64,000 bases of DNA from Flavobacteriales bacterium UBA974 (GTDB lineage: Bacteria; Bacteroidota; Bacteroidia; Flavobacteriales_D; Sanyastnellaceae), in the NCBI GenBank assembly GCA_002292405.1, contig DBBW01000018.1, positions 61,076 through 125,075 of the forward strand. The letters run 5' to 3'. The position numbers were made by a program, and so were the translations under genes. This document shows positions 51,868 through 59,934 of the stretch, in pieces; position 1 is the first letter of the stretch, and every line of letters begins with the position of its first letter. The notes under the pieces are model-generated. The model saw only the letters and a list, made by a program, of their open reading frames with translations. It searched no databases and had not been told where the DNA came from.

Positions 51868-52542
51868 CTAGTTACATTTATAACCCACTCCCTTAATGGT
51901 AGTGATAAGATCATCGCCAAATTTCTCTCTCAACTTGCGGATATGGACGTCTATCGTCCTGTCTCCTACAATCACTTCTGTTCCCCAGATTTTATCCATT
52001 ATCTCTTCCCTTTTGTATACAGTACCAGGGTCAGAGCATAGGAGAGACAAAAGCTTGAATTCTTTTCTAGGCAAAGCAACTTCACCACCATCAAACAGTA
52101 CGCTATGGTGTTTTGTATTTATCTCTACTCGTCCAGCTTTAATTATAGATTCGCTTCCTTCTTTATTGGAGATACCACCTCTTTTCAATAATGCTTTGAC
52201 GCGGCTGACTAGGACTTTGGGTTTTAGGGGTTTTAAGATGTAATCATCGGCACCAGCATCAAAGCCTGCAATTTGACTATAGTCTTCTCCTCTTGCCGTT
52301 AAAAATGCAATGAGCACAGATTTCAATGCTTCATTTTCTCTAATCCTCTCACAAGTTTCAATGCCATCCATTTCAGGCATCATCATGTCTAAAATTATTA
52401 AATCTGGAAGAAATTCCTGAGCGACTTTGACTCCCTCTAGACCATTTTGAGCTACTCGAACTTCGTAACCTGCATTCTCTAAATTGTAGGATAGGAAATC
52501 TAGGATGTCACTTTCATCATCTACCAATAGGATTTTCTTCAT
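51868..52542 (-). CDS. PhoB-like OmpR-family response regulator
   Basis: A 224-residue regulator. The receiver domain (1-120) has the acidic pair DDE at 7-9, the phospho-acceptor Asp in LPDLIILDMMMPEMDG and the conserved Lys in YILKPLKP. The winged-helix DNA-binding domain (about 130-224) contains FKLLSLLCSDPGTVYKREEI, VGDRTIDVHIRKLREKFG and the terminal TIKGVGYKC. It is paired with the PhoR-like kinase 5 bases downstream and starts 3 bases after the VOC gene. Confidence 0.85.
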   Translation of the reverse strand: MKKILLVDDESDILDFLSYNLENAGYEVRVAQNGLEGVKVAQEFLPDLIILDMMMPEMDGIETCERIRENEALKSVLIAFLTARGEDYSQIAGFDAGADDYILKPLKPKVLVSRVKALLKRGGISNKEGSESIIKAGRVEINTKHHSVLFDGGEVALPRKEFKLLSLLCSDPGTVYKREEIMDKIWGTEVIVGDRTIDVHIRKLREKFGDDLITTIKGVGYKCN

Positions 52543-52545
52543 ATG

Positions 52546-53610
52546 TTAATCTTTAATACGGTTAAATTTAAGAGCTAAGAGCATCCATTTAGGGAAAGGC
52601 TTAGAGGGAGCTTGTTTTTGCACATTCATAAAAAGACCAATTTTTTCTACGATTGGTATTTTATGAACTTCTATAAATTCTATCCAGCACTCGTCAGGGT
52701 CATCAATATATGTACAGTGAACAGATGTATGATCTCCCATACTTAAAGCACTGTCCGTATTACATCTAAAGCCGAATCCTTCTTTTTGTAACTCTTTCCC
52801 AAGCTCATTCATTCCCCTTACATCAAAACCAAGGTGGACAATCCCCTTATCAGCCCAGATCCGGTCTTCAAAAATAAATCTACCCTGTCTATCTAATGCG
52901 ACTACTAACTCTATGTATGTCCTTCCCGTCAAAGATGAGAACCCTCCAGCTCCGCGATTAGATTGGGTTAGCAAAACCCTGTGGTAACTTTGCTCGCCAC
53001 CTGGCAAATGAGACCAATCTTCAAACACACCCTTTTTATCGTAAAGCACTTTATCGTACCCAAGTTTGTTGGTGTAAAGTTTTAAAGCGTTTCCCATATC
53101 ACTAACTCCAATCGTTCCTCCTAACACCCCTCCACTTGGGTGGCCGTTGTTAGTGAACCAATTGTCTGATTCTAAGATTTGGAATAAATTCCCATCGAAA
53201 TCTCTCAAGAAAAACGTAAGCCTTCCGAGTGGATCTATCACCATTTCTTGATCGCAAGTATTTGGTATAACGCTGAGCGCGTGTTCATGCATCTTCCTTA
53301 TGTCGGGAGTCTTCACCATCGTAGATCCTATTCCTAGGTCTCCTTGCCTGATTGCGAAAACAGGCCCTTGAGGCTTAAATGAAGTTGGGGAAATGACCTC
53401 AACGGCAGAACCGCCTTGGTGATTCAACACCATGCTGGCTCTCTTTACGATTGTTTCTCCTTTGCAGTGAGAATCCATAAGCGGAGCAGGAGCTTCAGCG
53501 TCAAAAAATGGCATGTCTAATCCGAATAACTTTCTGTAGAGTTTAAGACTGGCATCCATATCTGACACTGCAATGCCTATATGTTGTATGCCTTGAATAA
53601 CGTAACTCAT
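52546..53610 (-). CDS. Two-domain VOC family protein
   Basis: A 354-residue protein with two tandem vicinal-oxygen-chelate domains (about 5-150 and 165-320). Each begins with a typical strand (IQGIQHIGIAVSDMDASLKLYR; VLGGTIGVSDMGNALKLYTNKLGY) and carries candidate metal ligands such as His12, Glu146 in FQILES, and the His/Glu in GIVHLGFDV and CWIEFIEV. It might be a dioxygenase or glyoxalase-like enzyme, but it is not a recognisable HPPD. It lies between pheT (29 bases) and phoB (3 bases), so it may be cotranscribed with both. Confidence 0.78.
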   Translation of the reverse strand: MSYVIQGIQHIGIAVSDMDASLKLYRKLFGLDMPFFDAEAPAPLMDSHCKGETIVKRASMVLNHQGGSAVEVISPTSFKPQGPVFAIRQGDLGIGSTMVKTPDIRKMHEHALSVIPNTCDQEMVIDPLGRLTFFLRDFDGNLFQILESDNWFTNNGHPSGGVLGGTIGVSDMGNALKLYTNKLGYDKVLYDKKGVFEDWSHLPGGEQSYHRVLLTQSNRGAGGFSSLTGRTYIELVVALDRQGRFIFEDRIWADKGIVHLGFDVRGMNELGKELQKEGFGFRCNTDSALSMGDHTSVHCTYIDDPDECWIEFIEVHKIPIVEKIGLFMNVQKQAPSKPFPKWMLLALKFNRIKD

Positions 53611-53639
53611 TGTTAGTGTGTTTTCTCCTTACTCATGCA

Positions 53640-56111
53640 TTAACGGAGTGTTGCATCAGTTGCCTTTATAATTCCATCGAGAATCCTTGCTACGCTCTTT
53701 TCGATTTGTTTGTCAGTAAGGGTTTTACTTTCATCTTGTAGGGTCAGGCCTACAGCATAACTTACCTTACCCTTCTCCAGTTTATCTCCTTCATATACGT
53801 CAAATAATGACATTTTTTTAAGGATTTTATTTTCGGCTTTAAAAGCAAATTCTTTAATAGATTCGAAACTGACACCTTGATCAAGAATTAATGACAGGTC
53901 TCTTTTTACCGAAGGGAACTTAGGCAGTTCTTTCGCGATAATTTTTCTTTTCTTCCGAGCTCTCAATAGAGGCTTCACAAGTAAATCTGCCCAAAATACA
54001 GGTTTGTCAACTTTGCACATTTTTGTAACGTCTGGGTGTACTTGTCCAAATCTACCAATGATATTGTTCCCAATTTTAATCACATTACCTTCCAGCAATA
54101 ATCCTCCTTCATCAACTATTTCGCTCACTTTAGAACTCACACCGACTTGATCTAGCAATGCTCCGACTGCTTCCTTCAGAGTAAACATATCGACATTATC
54201 CTCTTTTTCATTCCAGTTTACTGGCATCTTCCTCCCTGTAACCCACAAGCTCAAATGCTCGGTTTCTTTATATCCAGAGGTTTCACCTTTCTCTTTTACT
54301 TGGTAGGTTCTCCCAAATTCAAAGAGTTTTAAATCTACAGATTTGTGATTTTTATTTCTCGCGATTGCCTCTAAACCTTGAAAAACGAGACTTTGCCTCA
54401 TCACCCCTAAATCGCCACTTAGTGGATTGAGAATTTCAACAGTAGTCTTGGGATTAAGATCGGAGTCTTTCCAGCATTGCTCTGAATACGCAGCCTTTGT
54501 TAGTGAATTAGACATAATCTCGTTATATCCTCTAGCCACAAGCGTCGATGCAAGGCCAAAGAGTATATCTTCTTTATCTGGCTCCGATGACACTTCAAGA
54601 GTTGAAGATATTCGAGATGGAATTTCTATTTGATCAAATCCATGAATTCTAAGAATTTCCTCAATAACGTCTGCCGGCCTTGTAACATCACTTCGGTAGG
54701 CTGAAACCATCAAGTTCATCCCTTTCTTACTTTCTGACCGTACCTCAATATCAAGCGCTCCTAAGATGGACTTCACATGAGCTCTATCCAGCTTAGATCC
54801 TATCATCTTATCGAGCATATCCCACTCAAGATCAACCTCATATCCAGGTGCATAGCTCGTTTCCCCGAGCTCTATAGCCCCAACTACTTTAGCTCCGCTC
54901 CACTCACAAATCAGTTCTGACGCTCTTTCCGCTGCCGCCTTCACCATATTTGGATCCACCTGTCTCTCAAACCTGAAAGAAGCGTCGGTAGAAAGTCCAT
55001 GCCTCTTAGCGGATTTTCTCACGGAGACGGGATTGAAGAATGCAGACTCTAATAAAATGCGGGTGGTGCTATCGCTTACTCCGTGCTTTGAACTACCAAA
55101 TACTCCCGCTATGCACATCGCTTCGTTCGCGTCTGCAATTACGAGGTCAGACGAGTTTAACTTTCGTTCTGTAGAATCAAGAGTAGTTATTTTCTCGCCC
55201 TTAGTTGCGAGTCTCACTTTAAGTTCTCCTTGGATAGTTTCGGTGTCGAAGGCGTGGAGTGGTTGGCCTAACTCGTGAAGCACATAGTTAGTAGCATCCA
55301 CTACATTGTTAATTGGAGCGCATCCAATTCCACGAAGGAACCTCTGAGCATGCTCTGGCGAAGGTGCAATCTTTACACCCTCCAACTCGACTAAAGTATA
55401 ACGGGGGGCTAAATCACTTGCCTCTACAGATGTTTTAAAACCTCCTGTGAGTCCTTTTGAGAAGTCAATACTAACCCCACCTAGTGTTTCGATTTTATCA
55501 AGTCCTGTTTGAGTAAACTCGCTAACGGTTCCGTGCATAAGCCCAGCTCTCAGATCTCGAGCTACACCTAAGTGCCCCATCGCATCATTTCTGTTAGGCG
55601 TGAGTCCGATTTCGAGAACTTCGTCTGATCCGACCTCAAAAACTTCGCTTACAAGTGTGCCTGGACTCCACTTTTGATCTAGCTGTATTATCCCACCGTT
55701 AGGTATTCCCACACCCACTTCCTCAGCTCCACAAAGCATTCCGAGACTTACCTCACCACGAATCTTTCCTTTCTTAATCTTAAATGGTTCGCCTCCCGTA
55801 GGAAAAAGTTCAGCTCCAACAGTAGCTACAACCACTTTTAAACCTTTAGCGGCATTAGGTGCGCCACAAACAATATCAAGCGCGTCTTTGGAACCTATAT
55901 CAACTTTGCAACAACGAAGTCTATCTGCGTTAGGGTGCTGGTGGCATTCTGTAATATGTCCTACTACGAGCCCGCGCAATCCTCCCGGCACATCATCAAC
56001 TGTCTCTACCCCTTCTATCTCAAGTCCTGTAGCTGTTAAGACTACTGCAGCATCATCTGCTGATAGTGCAATACTTAGGAACTCCTGAATCTTTCTATAT
56101 GATACCTTCAT
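53640..56111 (-). CDS. pheT: Phenylalanyl-tRNA synthetase beta subunit
   Basis: An 823-residue subunit of the alpha2-beta2 enzyme. Order: an N-terminal EMAP-II-like tRNA-binding domain (about 40-150; VVGHITECHQHPNADRLRCC), B3/B4 editing domain (about 215-400; NVVDATNYVLHELGQPLHAFD), B5 domain (about 420-490), a catalytic-like core (about 500-710), and the C-terminal anticodon-binding FDX-ACB domain (about 730-823; FPSVKRDLSLILDQGVSFE). The partner pheS is 2.8 kb away on the opposite strand. The promoter shares a palindrome with the divergent tRNA-Pro. Confidence 0.96.
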   Translation of the reverse strand: MKVSYRKIQEFLSIALSADDAAVVLTATGLEIEGVETVDDVPGGLRGLVVGHITECHQHPNADRLRCCKVDIGSKDALDIVCGAPNAAKGLKVVVATVGAELFPTGGEPFKIKKGKIRGEVSLGMLCGAEEVGVGIPNGGIIQLDQKWSPGTLVSEVFEVGSDEVLEIGLTPNRNDAMGHLGVARDLRAGLMHGTVSEFTQTGLDKIETLGGVSIDFSKGLTGGFKTSVEASDLAPRYTLVELEGVKIAPSPEHAQRFLRGIGCAPINNVVDATNYVLHELGQPLHAFDTETIQGELKVRLATKGEKITTLDSTERKLNSSDLVIADANEAMCIAGVFGSSKHGVSDSTTRILLESAFFNPVSVRKSAKRHGLSTDASFRFERQVDPNMVKAAAERASELICEWSGAKVVGAIELGETSYAPGYEVDLEWDMLDKMIGSKLDRAHVKSILGALDIEVRSESKKGMNLMVSAYRSDVTRPADVIEEILRIHGFDQIEIPSRISSTLEVSSEPDKEDILFGLASTLVARGYNEIMSNSLTKAAYSEQCWKDSDLNPKTTVEILNPLSGDLGVMRQSLVFQGLEAIARNKNHKSVDLKLFEFGRTYQVKEKGETSGYKETEHLSLWVTGRKMPVNWNEKEDNVDMFTLKEAVGALLDQVGVSSKVSEIVDEGGLLLEGNVIKIGNNIIGRFGQVHPDVTKMCKVDKPVFWADLLVKPLLRARKKRKIIAKELPKFPSVKRDLSLILDQGVSFESIKEFAFKAENKILKKMSLFDVYEGDKLEKGKVSYAVGLTLQDESKTLTDKQIEKSVARILDGIIKATDATLR

Positions 56112-56130
56112 AATTGGTTTTAAAGTGATG

Positions 56131-56147
56131 CAAAGTTACTAACTTTG
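56131..56147. promoter_or_regulatory. Palindromic shared -7 element for pheT and tRNA-Pro
   Basis: CAAAGTTA-C-TAACTTTG is a perfect 8-bp inverted repeat with one central base. On the plus strand TAACTTTG (56140-56147) is a perfect -7 box about 12 bases before the tRNA. On the minus strand the other arm (56131-56138) is the identical -7 box for pheT. TTG elements lie 23 bases upstream for the tRNA and 15 for pheT, so the -33 contacts are poor. Confidence 0.55.
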
Positions 56148-56158
56148 AGTCCCCAAAT

Positions 56159-56231
56159 CGGGATGTAGCTCAGTTGGTAGAGTACGCGTCTGGGGGACGT
56201 GAAGTCGCAGGTTCAAGTCCTGTCATCCCGA
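56159..56231 (+). tRNA. tRNA-Pro (anticodon GGG)
   Basis: A 73-nt cloverleaf. Acceptor stem CGGGATG/CATCCCG with discriminator A; D-arm GCTC-AGTTGGTA-GAGT; anticodon stem CGCGT/ACGTG with loop CTGGGGG, giving anticodon GGG after T33 and G37 as usual for proline; five-base variable loop; T-arm GCAGG-TTCAAGT-CCTGT. CCA is not encoded. A terminator follows immediately. Confidence 0.95.
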
Positions 56232-56238
56232 CTTATAA

Positions 56239-56265
56239 ATGGGAGCGATAGCTCCCATTTTTTTT
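56239..56265 (+). terminator. Rho-independent terminator after tRNA-Pro
   Basis: ATGGGAGC and GCTCCCAT form an 8-bp stem with loop GATA, followed by eight T residues (56258-56265). It starts 7 bases after the tRNA, so the tRNA is a monocistronic unit. Confidence 0.9.
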
Positions 56266-56315
56266 GCTGTTATTAAACGAATCAAATCTATTTATTTGCA
56301 ATGTTAAATGATAGA

Positions 56316-57251
56316 TCAGAAAGTTGAACCACGTTGTTTATTTTTCCTCTTTCCATATGATGCTTTACTGTAAGCACTTTGATATTTTATAATCTTAGAA
56401 ATAGAAGCTTGTATTGTGCCGTATGCATCGTTGCGACCAGGGTTTCCTCTTTGACTCCCAGATGAATGGGATAAGCCTGAGGGTCTGCTTAGAATGACCC
56501 CTATGTCGTTTAGGTTGTTTGTGTCAGCATAAGGTCCGCTCAAATCGTCTAAGAAATCTGTAAATGTTACAGACCAAACCATCTCAAAAGCGAATCTCCA
56601 GTCATTGTTCAAGGTAACTCCAGCTCCAATTCCCAAAGGAATGGCAATACTTAATTGAGAGTATGCAACTCCTCCTGTTTGATATTTCCTCAGATCGTAC
56701 CATAAATTGTAATCAAAACTATCAGGATTTGTAGTAATCAAACCAGTTTCATAGTGAGATTCAGCGGCTTTACGTGTCAATCTTGCTTGCGGATTATGAT
56801 TAAAAAGGGAGCCCCCCGCAATCCCATAAATTTCACCACTTACACGTCGCCGAAATTTATAGGGAAGAAGATTTGGGCGAGCCCACAAGATACCTTGGAC
56901 TCGAACGGAACCCTCATAGAGTGTATTTCTAAAATGAGCATTTCTTGCAAATCGACCTGAATTCGTTCCTGATGCAACATCTGTGTCTTTAATACAAATA
57001 GCTCCGAAACTTACTCGAACAGAGGTGATATGATTGAATCGATATCTAGCAAAAAGATGGGAAGAGAATTTGGTTTGATCAAGGTGAAGGTCAAAAAATA
57101 AATCACGACCTGGAAGTTCCTTTCCACCAATATCACCCAAATAATTACCTGTTCCAGAAGAGATACCCAAATCCCATCTGTTTTGTCCAATCAATGAAGC
57201 TAACCCCATAAAGAGGGATACAAATAATAATAAAAACTTATTAAATTTCAT
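56316..57251 (-). CDS. DUF6089-like outer-membrane protein
   Basis: A 311-residue protein with a signal peptide (to about residue 22, SLIGQ). The first mature strands read RWDLGISSGTGNYLGDIGG, resembling DUF6089 proteins of Bacteroidota, followed by ARYRFNHITSVRVSFGAI, VSGEIYGIAGGSLFNHNPQA and ITLNNDWRFAFEMVW-type barrel strands. The C-terminus (SKASYGKRKNKQRGSTF) is basic and Gly/Ser-rich. The family has no assigned function. It converges on the tRNA terminator and is divergent from the next small gene. Confidence 0.78.
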   Translation of the reverse strand: MKFNKFLLLFVSLFMGLASLIGQNRWDLGISSGTGNYLGDIGGKELPGRDLFFDLHLDQTKFSSHLFARYRFNHITSVRVSFGAICIKDTDVASGTNSGRFARNAHFRNTLYEGSVRVQGILWARPNLLPYKFRRRVSGEIYGIAGGSLFNHNPQARLTRKAAESHYETGLITTNPDSFDYNLWYDLRKYQTGGVAYSQLSIAIPLGIGAGVTLNNDWRFAFEMVWSVTFTDFLDDLSGPYADTNNLNDIGVILSRPSGLSHSSGSQRGNPGRNDAYGTIQASISKIIKYQSAYSKASYGKRKNKQRGSTF

Positions 57252-57404
57252 TTATTTTTAAGCTATTGTCTTATTTTATGAAGATGATGAAAATGTTCGT
57301 GGATGTTTAATGTAATAAAAGTAAATTTAACAAATCTTTATAGAGACTGATCAAATCTAAATTTTATTGGTTTTTAACTCACCGGAGATAATAAAACGTA
57401 AATA

Positions 57405-57746
57405 ATGGATTTTGTATTCGAAAAGGACTGGAATAAGTTGGTTAAGATGATGATGGAAAGGTTTGGCGAGCAGCCCGATGTTACTTCAATGGTGTTTGCG
57501 GTAGGGTTGCAAGAAGTGTCCCAAGGTCCAAGTGAATACAAGAAGGATGATAAGGTTAACCTGATTCATGTAGGTATATGCACCTTGTTAGAACCACTGG
57601 GCTATTATAAAACCCTCGGTTTAGATGATGACGGTTGGCCACATTTTGAAAGAGTGGGGGAGTTGCCAGAACTCGACTCAGATGAACAAGAATTATTGTT
57701 AAAGCGTCAACTAGTGGACTACTTTGCTGCTTGGCTAGAGGAATAG
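57405..57746 (+). CDS. Conserved hypothetical small acidic protein
   Basis: A 113-residue soluble, acidic protein (MDFVFEKDWNKLVKMMMERF; C-terminal LVDYFAAWLEE). It has no signal peptide or membrane segment. Coding character is good and the length suits small conserved Bacteroidota proteins, but I do not recognise a named domain. No clear promoter box lies before it. It converges on a small lipoprotein gene 8 bases away. Confidence 0.65.
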   Translation: MDFVFEKDWNKLVKMMMERFGEQPDVTSMVFAVGLQEVSQGPSEYKKDDKVNLIHVGICTLLEPLGYYKTLGLDDDGWPHFERVGELPELDSDEQELLLKRQLVDYFAAWLEE

Positions 57747-57754
57747 ATTTGCGA

Positions 57755-58138
57755 CTACTCTACAATAACCTCTTCGTTATTGGTCTCCATCTCCTCAATT
57801 TTTATGAGGCCAGAACCATATAGAGATCCTTTAGTAGCTTCGATATCTAGAACGGCAAATCCCGCTTGGCCTCCAACGTAGAAATTAGAAAAATCGAAAG
57901 AAACGAAGCCTTCTTCAGAAGTTGTTTGAGTCGTGTCAAACCTTGGCTCACCTACAAAATCCTCATCTAAAGATCCGAGAGCAAAGAGGCGAACATCACA
58001 GCCAGCAACAGGGATTTTTTCACCCACAGCGTCGATTCTGTAAACCTGAATATTTGCTATTGTATCTTCAATTTTATAACAACTAGAAGCAAAAATTACG
58101 ATTGCAGCAAGAGTGAGTGTGGGAAATAGGCGGTTCAT
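57755..58138 (-). CDS. Small putative lipoprotein
   Basis: A 127-residue protein with a signal peptide ending in the lipobox ASSC (Cys20). The mature part has a beta-rich pattern (NIQVYRIDAVGEKIPVAGCDVRLFA quoted in part, then GFVSFDFSNFYVGGQAGFAVLDIEA) like a small transthyretin/Ig-like domain, and an acidic tail. The function is unknown. It is divergent from the cyclophilin gene. Confidence 0.72.
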   Translation of the reverse strand: MNRLFPTLTLAAIVIFASSCYKIEDTIANIQVYRIDAVGEKIPVAGCDVRLFALGSLDEDFVGEPRFDTTQTTSEEGFVSFDFSNFYVGGQAGFAVLDIEATKGSLYGSGLIKIEEMETNNEEVIVE

Positions 58139-58189
58139 AGCAGTAGGGGTTATAACTTAGCGTGTTAAATTCCGAAGGCTACAAATATC

Positions 58190-58900
58190 ATGAAAAAATC
58201 TCAGACTAACACAATTTTAGGAACATTCGCACTATTATTTGCTGCGATTTTTATGATGTCTGCATCAGGATGTGATAAAAAAGCGACTTCTAATACCAAT
58301 CGCAAAGCCGTTATTCACACAGAGTTTGGTGATATGATCGTTCTTCTTTCAGACTCTACACCATTGCACCGAGATAACTTTCTCAAGCTCACTGAAGAGG
58401 GTTTTTATGACAATTTACTCTTTCACAGAGTCATGAAAGGCTTTATGGTCCAAGGCGGAGACCCCAATAGCCGTGATGCTCAGCAAGGGGCAAGACTTGG
58501 AAGTGGCGGACCGGGTTACACTGTTGAGAATGAAATCAGAGCAGATCACATCCATATTAAGGGTGCTTTATCTGCCGCTAGACAACCTGATAACGTGAAT
58601 CCTGATTTTCGCTCCTCCGGTAGTCAATTCTATATAGTCGACGGAAAAACATACAAACCAGGAGAGTTGAAGTCATTTGAGAATAAGCTTAGGGCGGATA
58701 ATCCGGAGTTTTCCTACACAGAGGATCATATCAACCAATATGCAGACCTAGGTGGTACGCCATTTCTTGACATGAATTATACAGTTTTTGGATTAGTCAT
58801 AGAAGGAATTGACATCATCGATTCTATTGCAGCAATAAAAGTAGCTAGAGGAAACAGGCCATTAGTAGATATTAAATTTAGCGTTGAAGTAATAAAATAA
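58190..58900 (+). CDS. Cyclophilin-type peptidyl-prolyl isomerase, lipoprotein
   Basis: A 236-residue PPIase. A lipoprotein signal ends at ASGC (Cys28), so it is probably anchored in the envelope. The cyclophilin domain (about 40-236) contains NFLKLTEEGFYDNLLFHRVMKGFMVQGGDP (quoted in part: HRVMKGFMVQGGDPNS), FRSSGSQFYIV and FGLVIEGIDIIDSI. An insertion of about 35 residues (KTYKPGELKSFENKL...) before the last strands is typical of Bacteroidota members. Its stop overlaps the pheS start (TAATG). Confidence 0.92.
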   Translation: MKKSQTNTILGTFALLFAAIFMMSASGCDKKATSNTNRKAVIHTEFGDMIVLLSDSTPLHRDNFLKLTEEGFYDNLLFHRVMKGFMVQGGDPNSRDAQQGARLGSGGPGYTVENEIRADHIHIKGALSAARQPDNVNPDFRSSGSQFYIVDGKTYKPGELKSFENKLRADNPEFSYTEDHINQYADLGGTPFLDMNYTVFGLVIEGIDIIDSIAAIKVARGNRPLVDIKFSVEVIK

Positions 58901-59922
58901 TGAGGGAGGAATTAGATGAATTGCTTAATGATATTGCTGGAAGAGTTTTAAATTCTACTGAAGAAGTAGAGGCTTTTCGAGTTGAATTTTTAGGTAGACA
59001 AGGCAAGATGAAGGATCTGATGTCTCAGTTTAGAGATGTTGCTCCTGAGGACAAGCGTGAGCTCGGCCCTCTGCTTAATAAAGTCAAGGGAGCAGTGGAA
59101 GAAAGAGTTGCAATAGAACAAGCTGCATTCAATCGCAAGGTAGATACAAAGGCCAGTGGAGTTGATTCCTCTCGCCCAGCTGGAGGGGTGCCACTAGGAA
59201 CTCACCACCCTCTTCAAGTGGTGAGACGTGAGATTGTAGGGATCTTTAAAAATATGGGATTTGGAGTTGTAGAAGGCCCTGAGATAGAGGATGATTGGCA
59301 TGTATTTAGTGGGCTCAATTTCCCCCCAGAGCATCCAGCTCGTGATATGCAAGACACTTTCTTTATTGAAAGAAATCCAGATATGCTTCTAAGAACGCAT
59401 ACTAGTTCAGTGCAGGTTAGGGAGATGGAGAAGCGTAAGCCACCCATGCGCATTATTATGCCTGGCCGTGTGTTCAGAAACGAAGCGGTCTCAGCGAGAG
59501 CTCATTGTATTTTTCACCAAATTGAAGGACTATACATTGATGAAGGTGTGTCATTTGCTGACTTAAAACAGAACCTACTTCACTTTGCACAAAAGTTTTT
59601 CGGCCCTGATACGAAGATTAGACTTAGACCTTCTTACTTCCCCTTCACAGAGCCTAGCGCAGAGGTTGATGTTTATTGGGGTCTTGAGACAGAGGTCGAT
59701 AAGAAGATTACAAAAGGAACTGGGTGGCTAGAGATTCTGGGATGCGGTATGGTGGATCCCAATGTCCTGGAAGTAAACGGCATCGACTCTAAAAAGTACA
59801 GTGGCTTTGCTTTTGGTATGGGGATAGAGCGAATTACGATGCTTAAATACCAAATAGGTGATCTTCGTTTATTCTTCGAAAATGACAAGCGTTTCCTAGA
59901 TCAGTTTAAAGGTGAGCGTTAA
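58900..59922 (+). CDS. pheS: Phenylalanyl-tRNA synthetase alpha subunit
   Basis: A 340-residue catalytic subunit. An N-terminal coiled coil (about 1-85; EEVEAFRVEFLGRQGKMKDL) precedes the class II core: motif 1 region HHPLQVVRREIVGIFKNMGF, motif 2 with MRIIMPGRVFRNE and FHQIEGLYID, and motif 3 FGMGIERITMLKY. EILGCGMVDPNVL is the Phe-binding region. It overlaps the cyclophilin stop by one base and converges on the M28 peptidase gene. Confidence 0.96.
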   Translation: MREELDELLNDIAGRVLNSTEEVEAFRVEFLGRQGKMKDLMSQFRDVAPEDKRELGPLLNKVKGAVEERVAIEQAAFNRKVDTKASGVDSSRPAGGVPLGTHHPLQVVRREIVGIFKNMGFGVVEGPEIEDDWHVFSGLNFPPEHPARDMQDTFFIERNPDMLLRTHTSSVQVREMEKRKPPMRIIMPGRVFRNEAVSARAHCIFHQIEGLYIDEGVSFADLKQNLLHFAQKFFGPDTKIRLRPSYFPFTEPSAEVDVYWGLETEVDKKITKGTGWLEILGCGMVDPNVLEVNGIDSKKYSGFAFGMGIERITMLKYQIGDLRLFFENDKRFLDQFKGER

Positions 59923-59934
59923 TTATACTAGCTT

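Noticed and set aside
52546-53610. 4-hydroxyphenylpyruvate dioxygenase
   Set aside because: The two-domain VOC layout and size are similar, but the characteristic HPPD C-terminal motifs are not visible, so only the superfamily is assigned.
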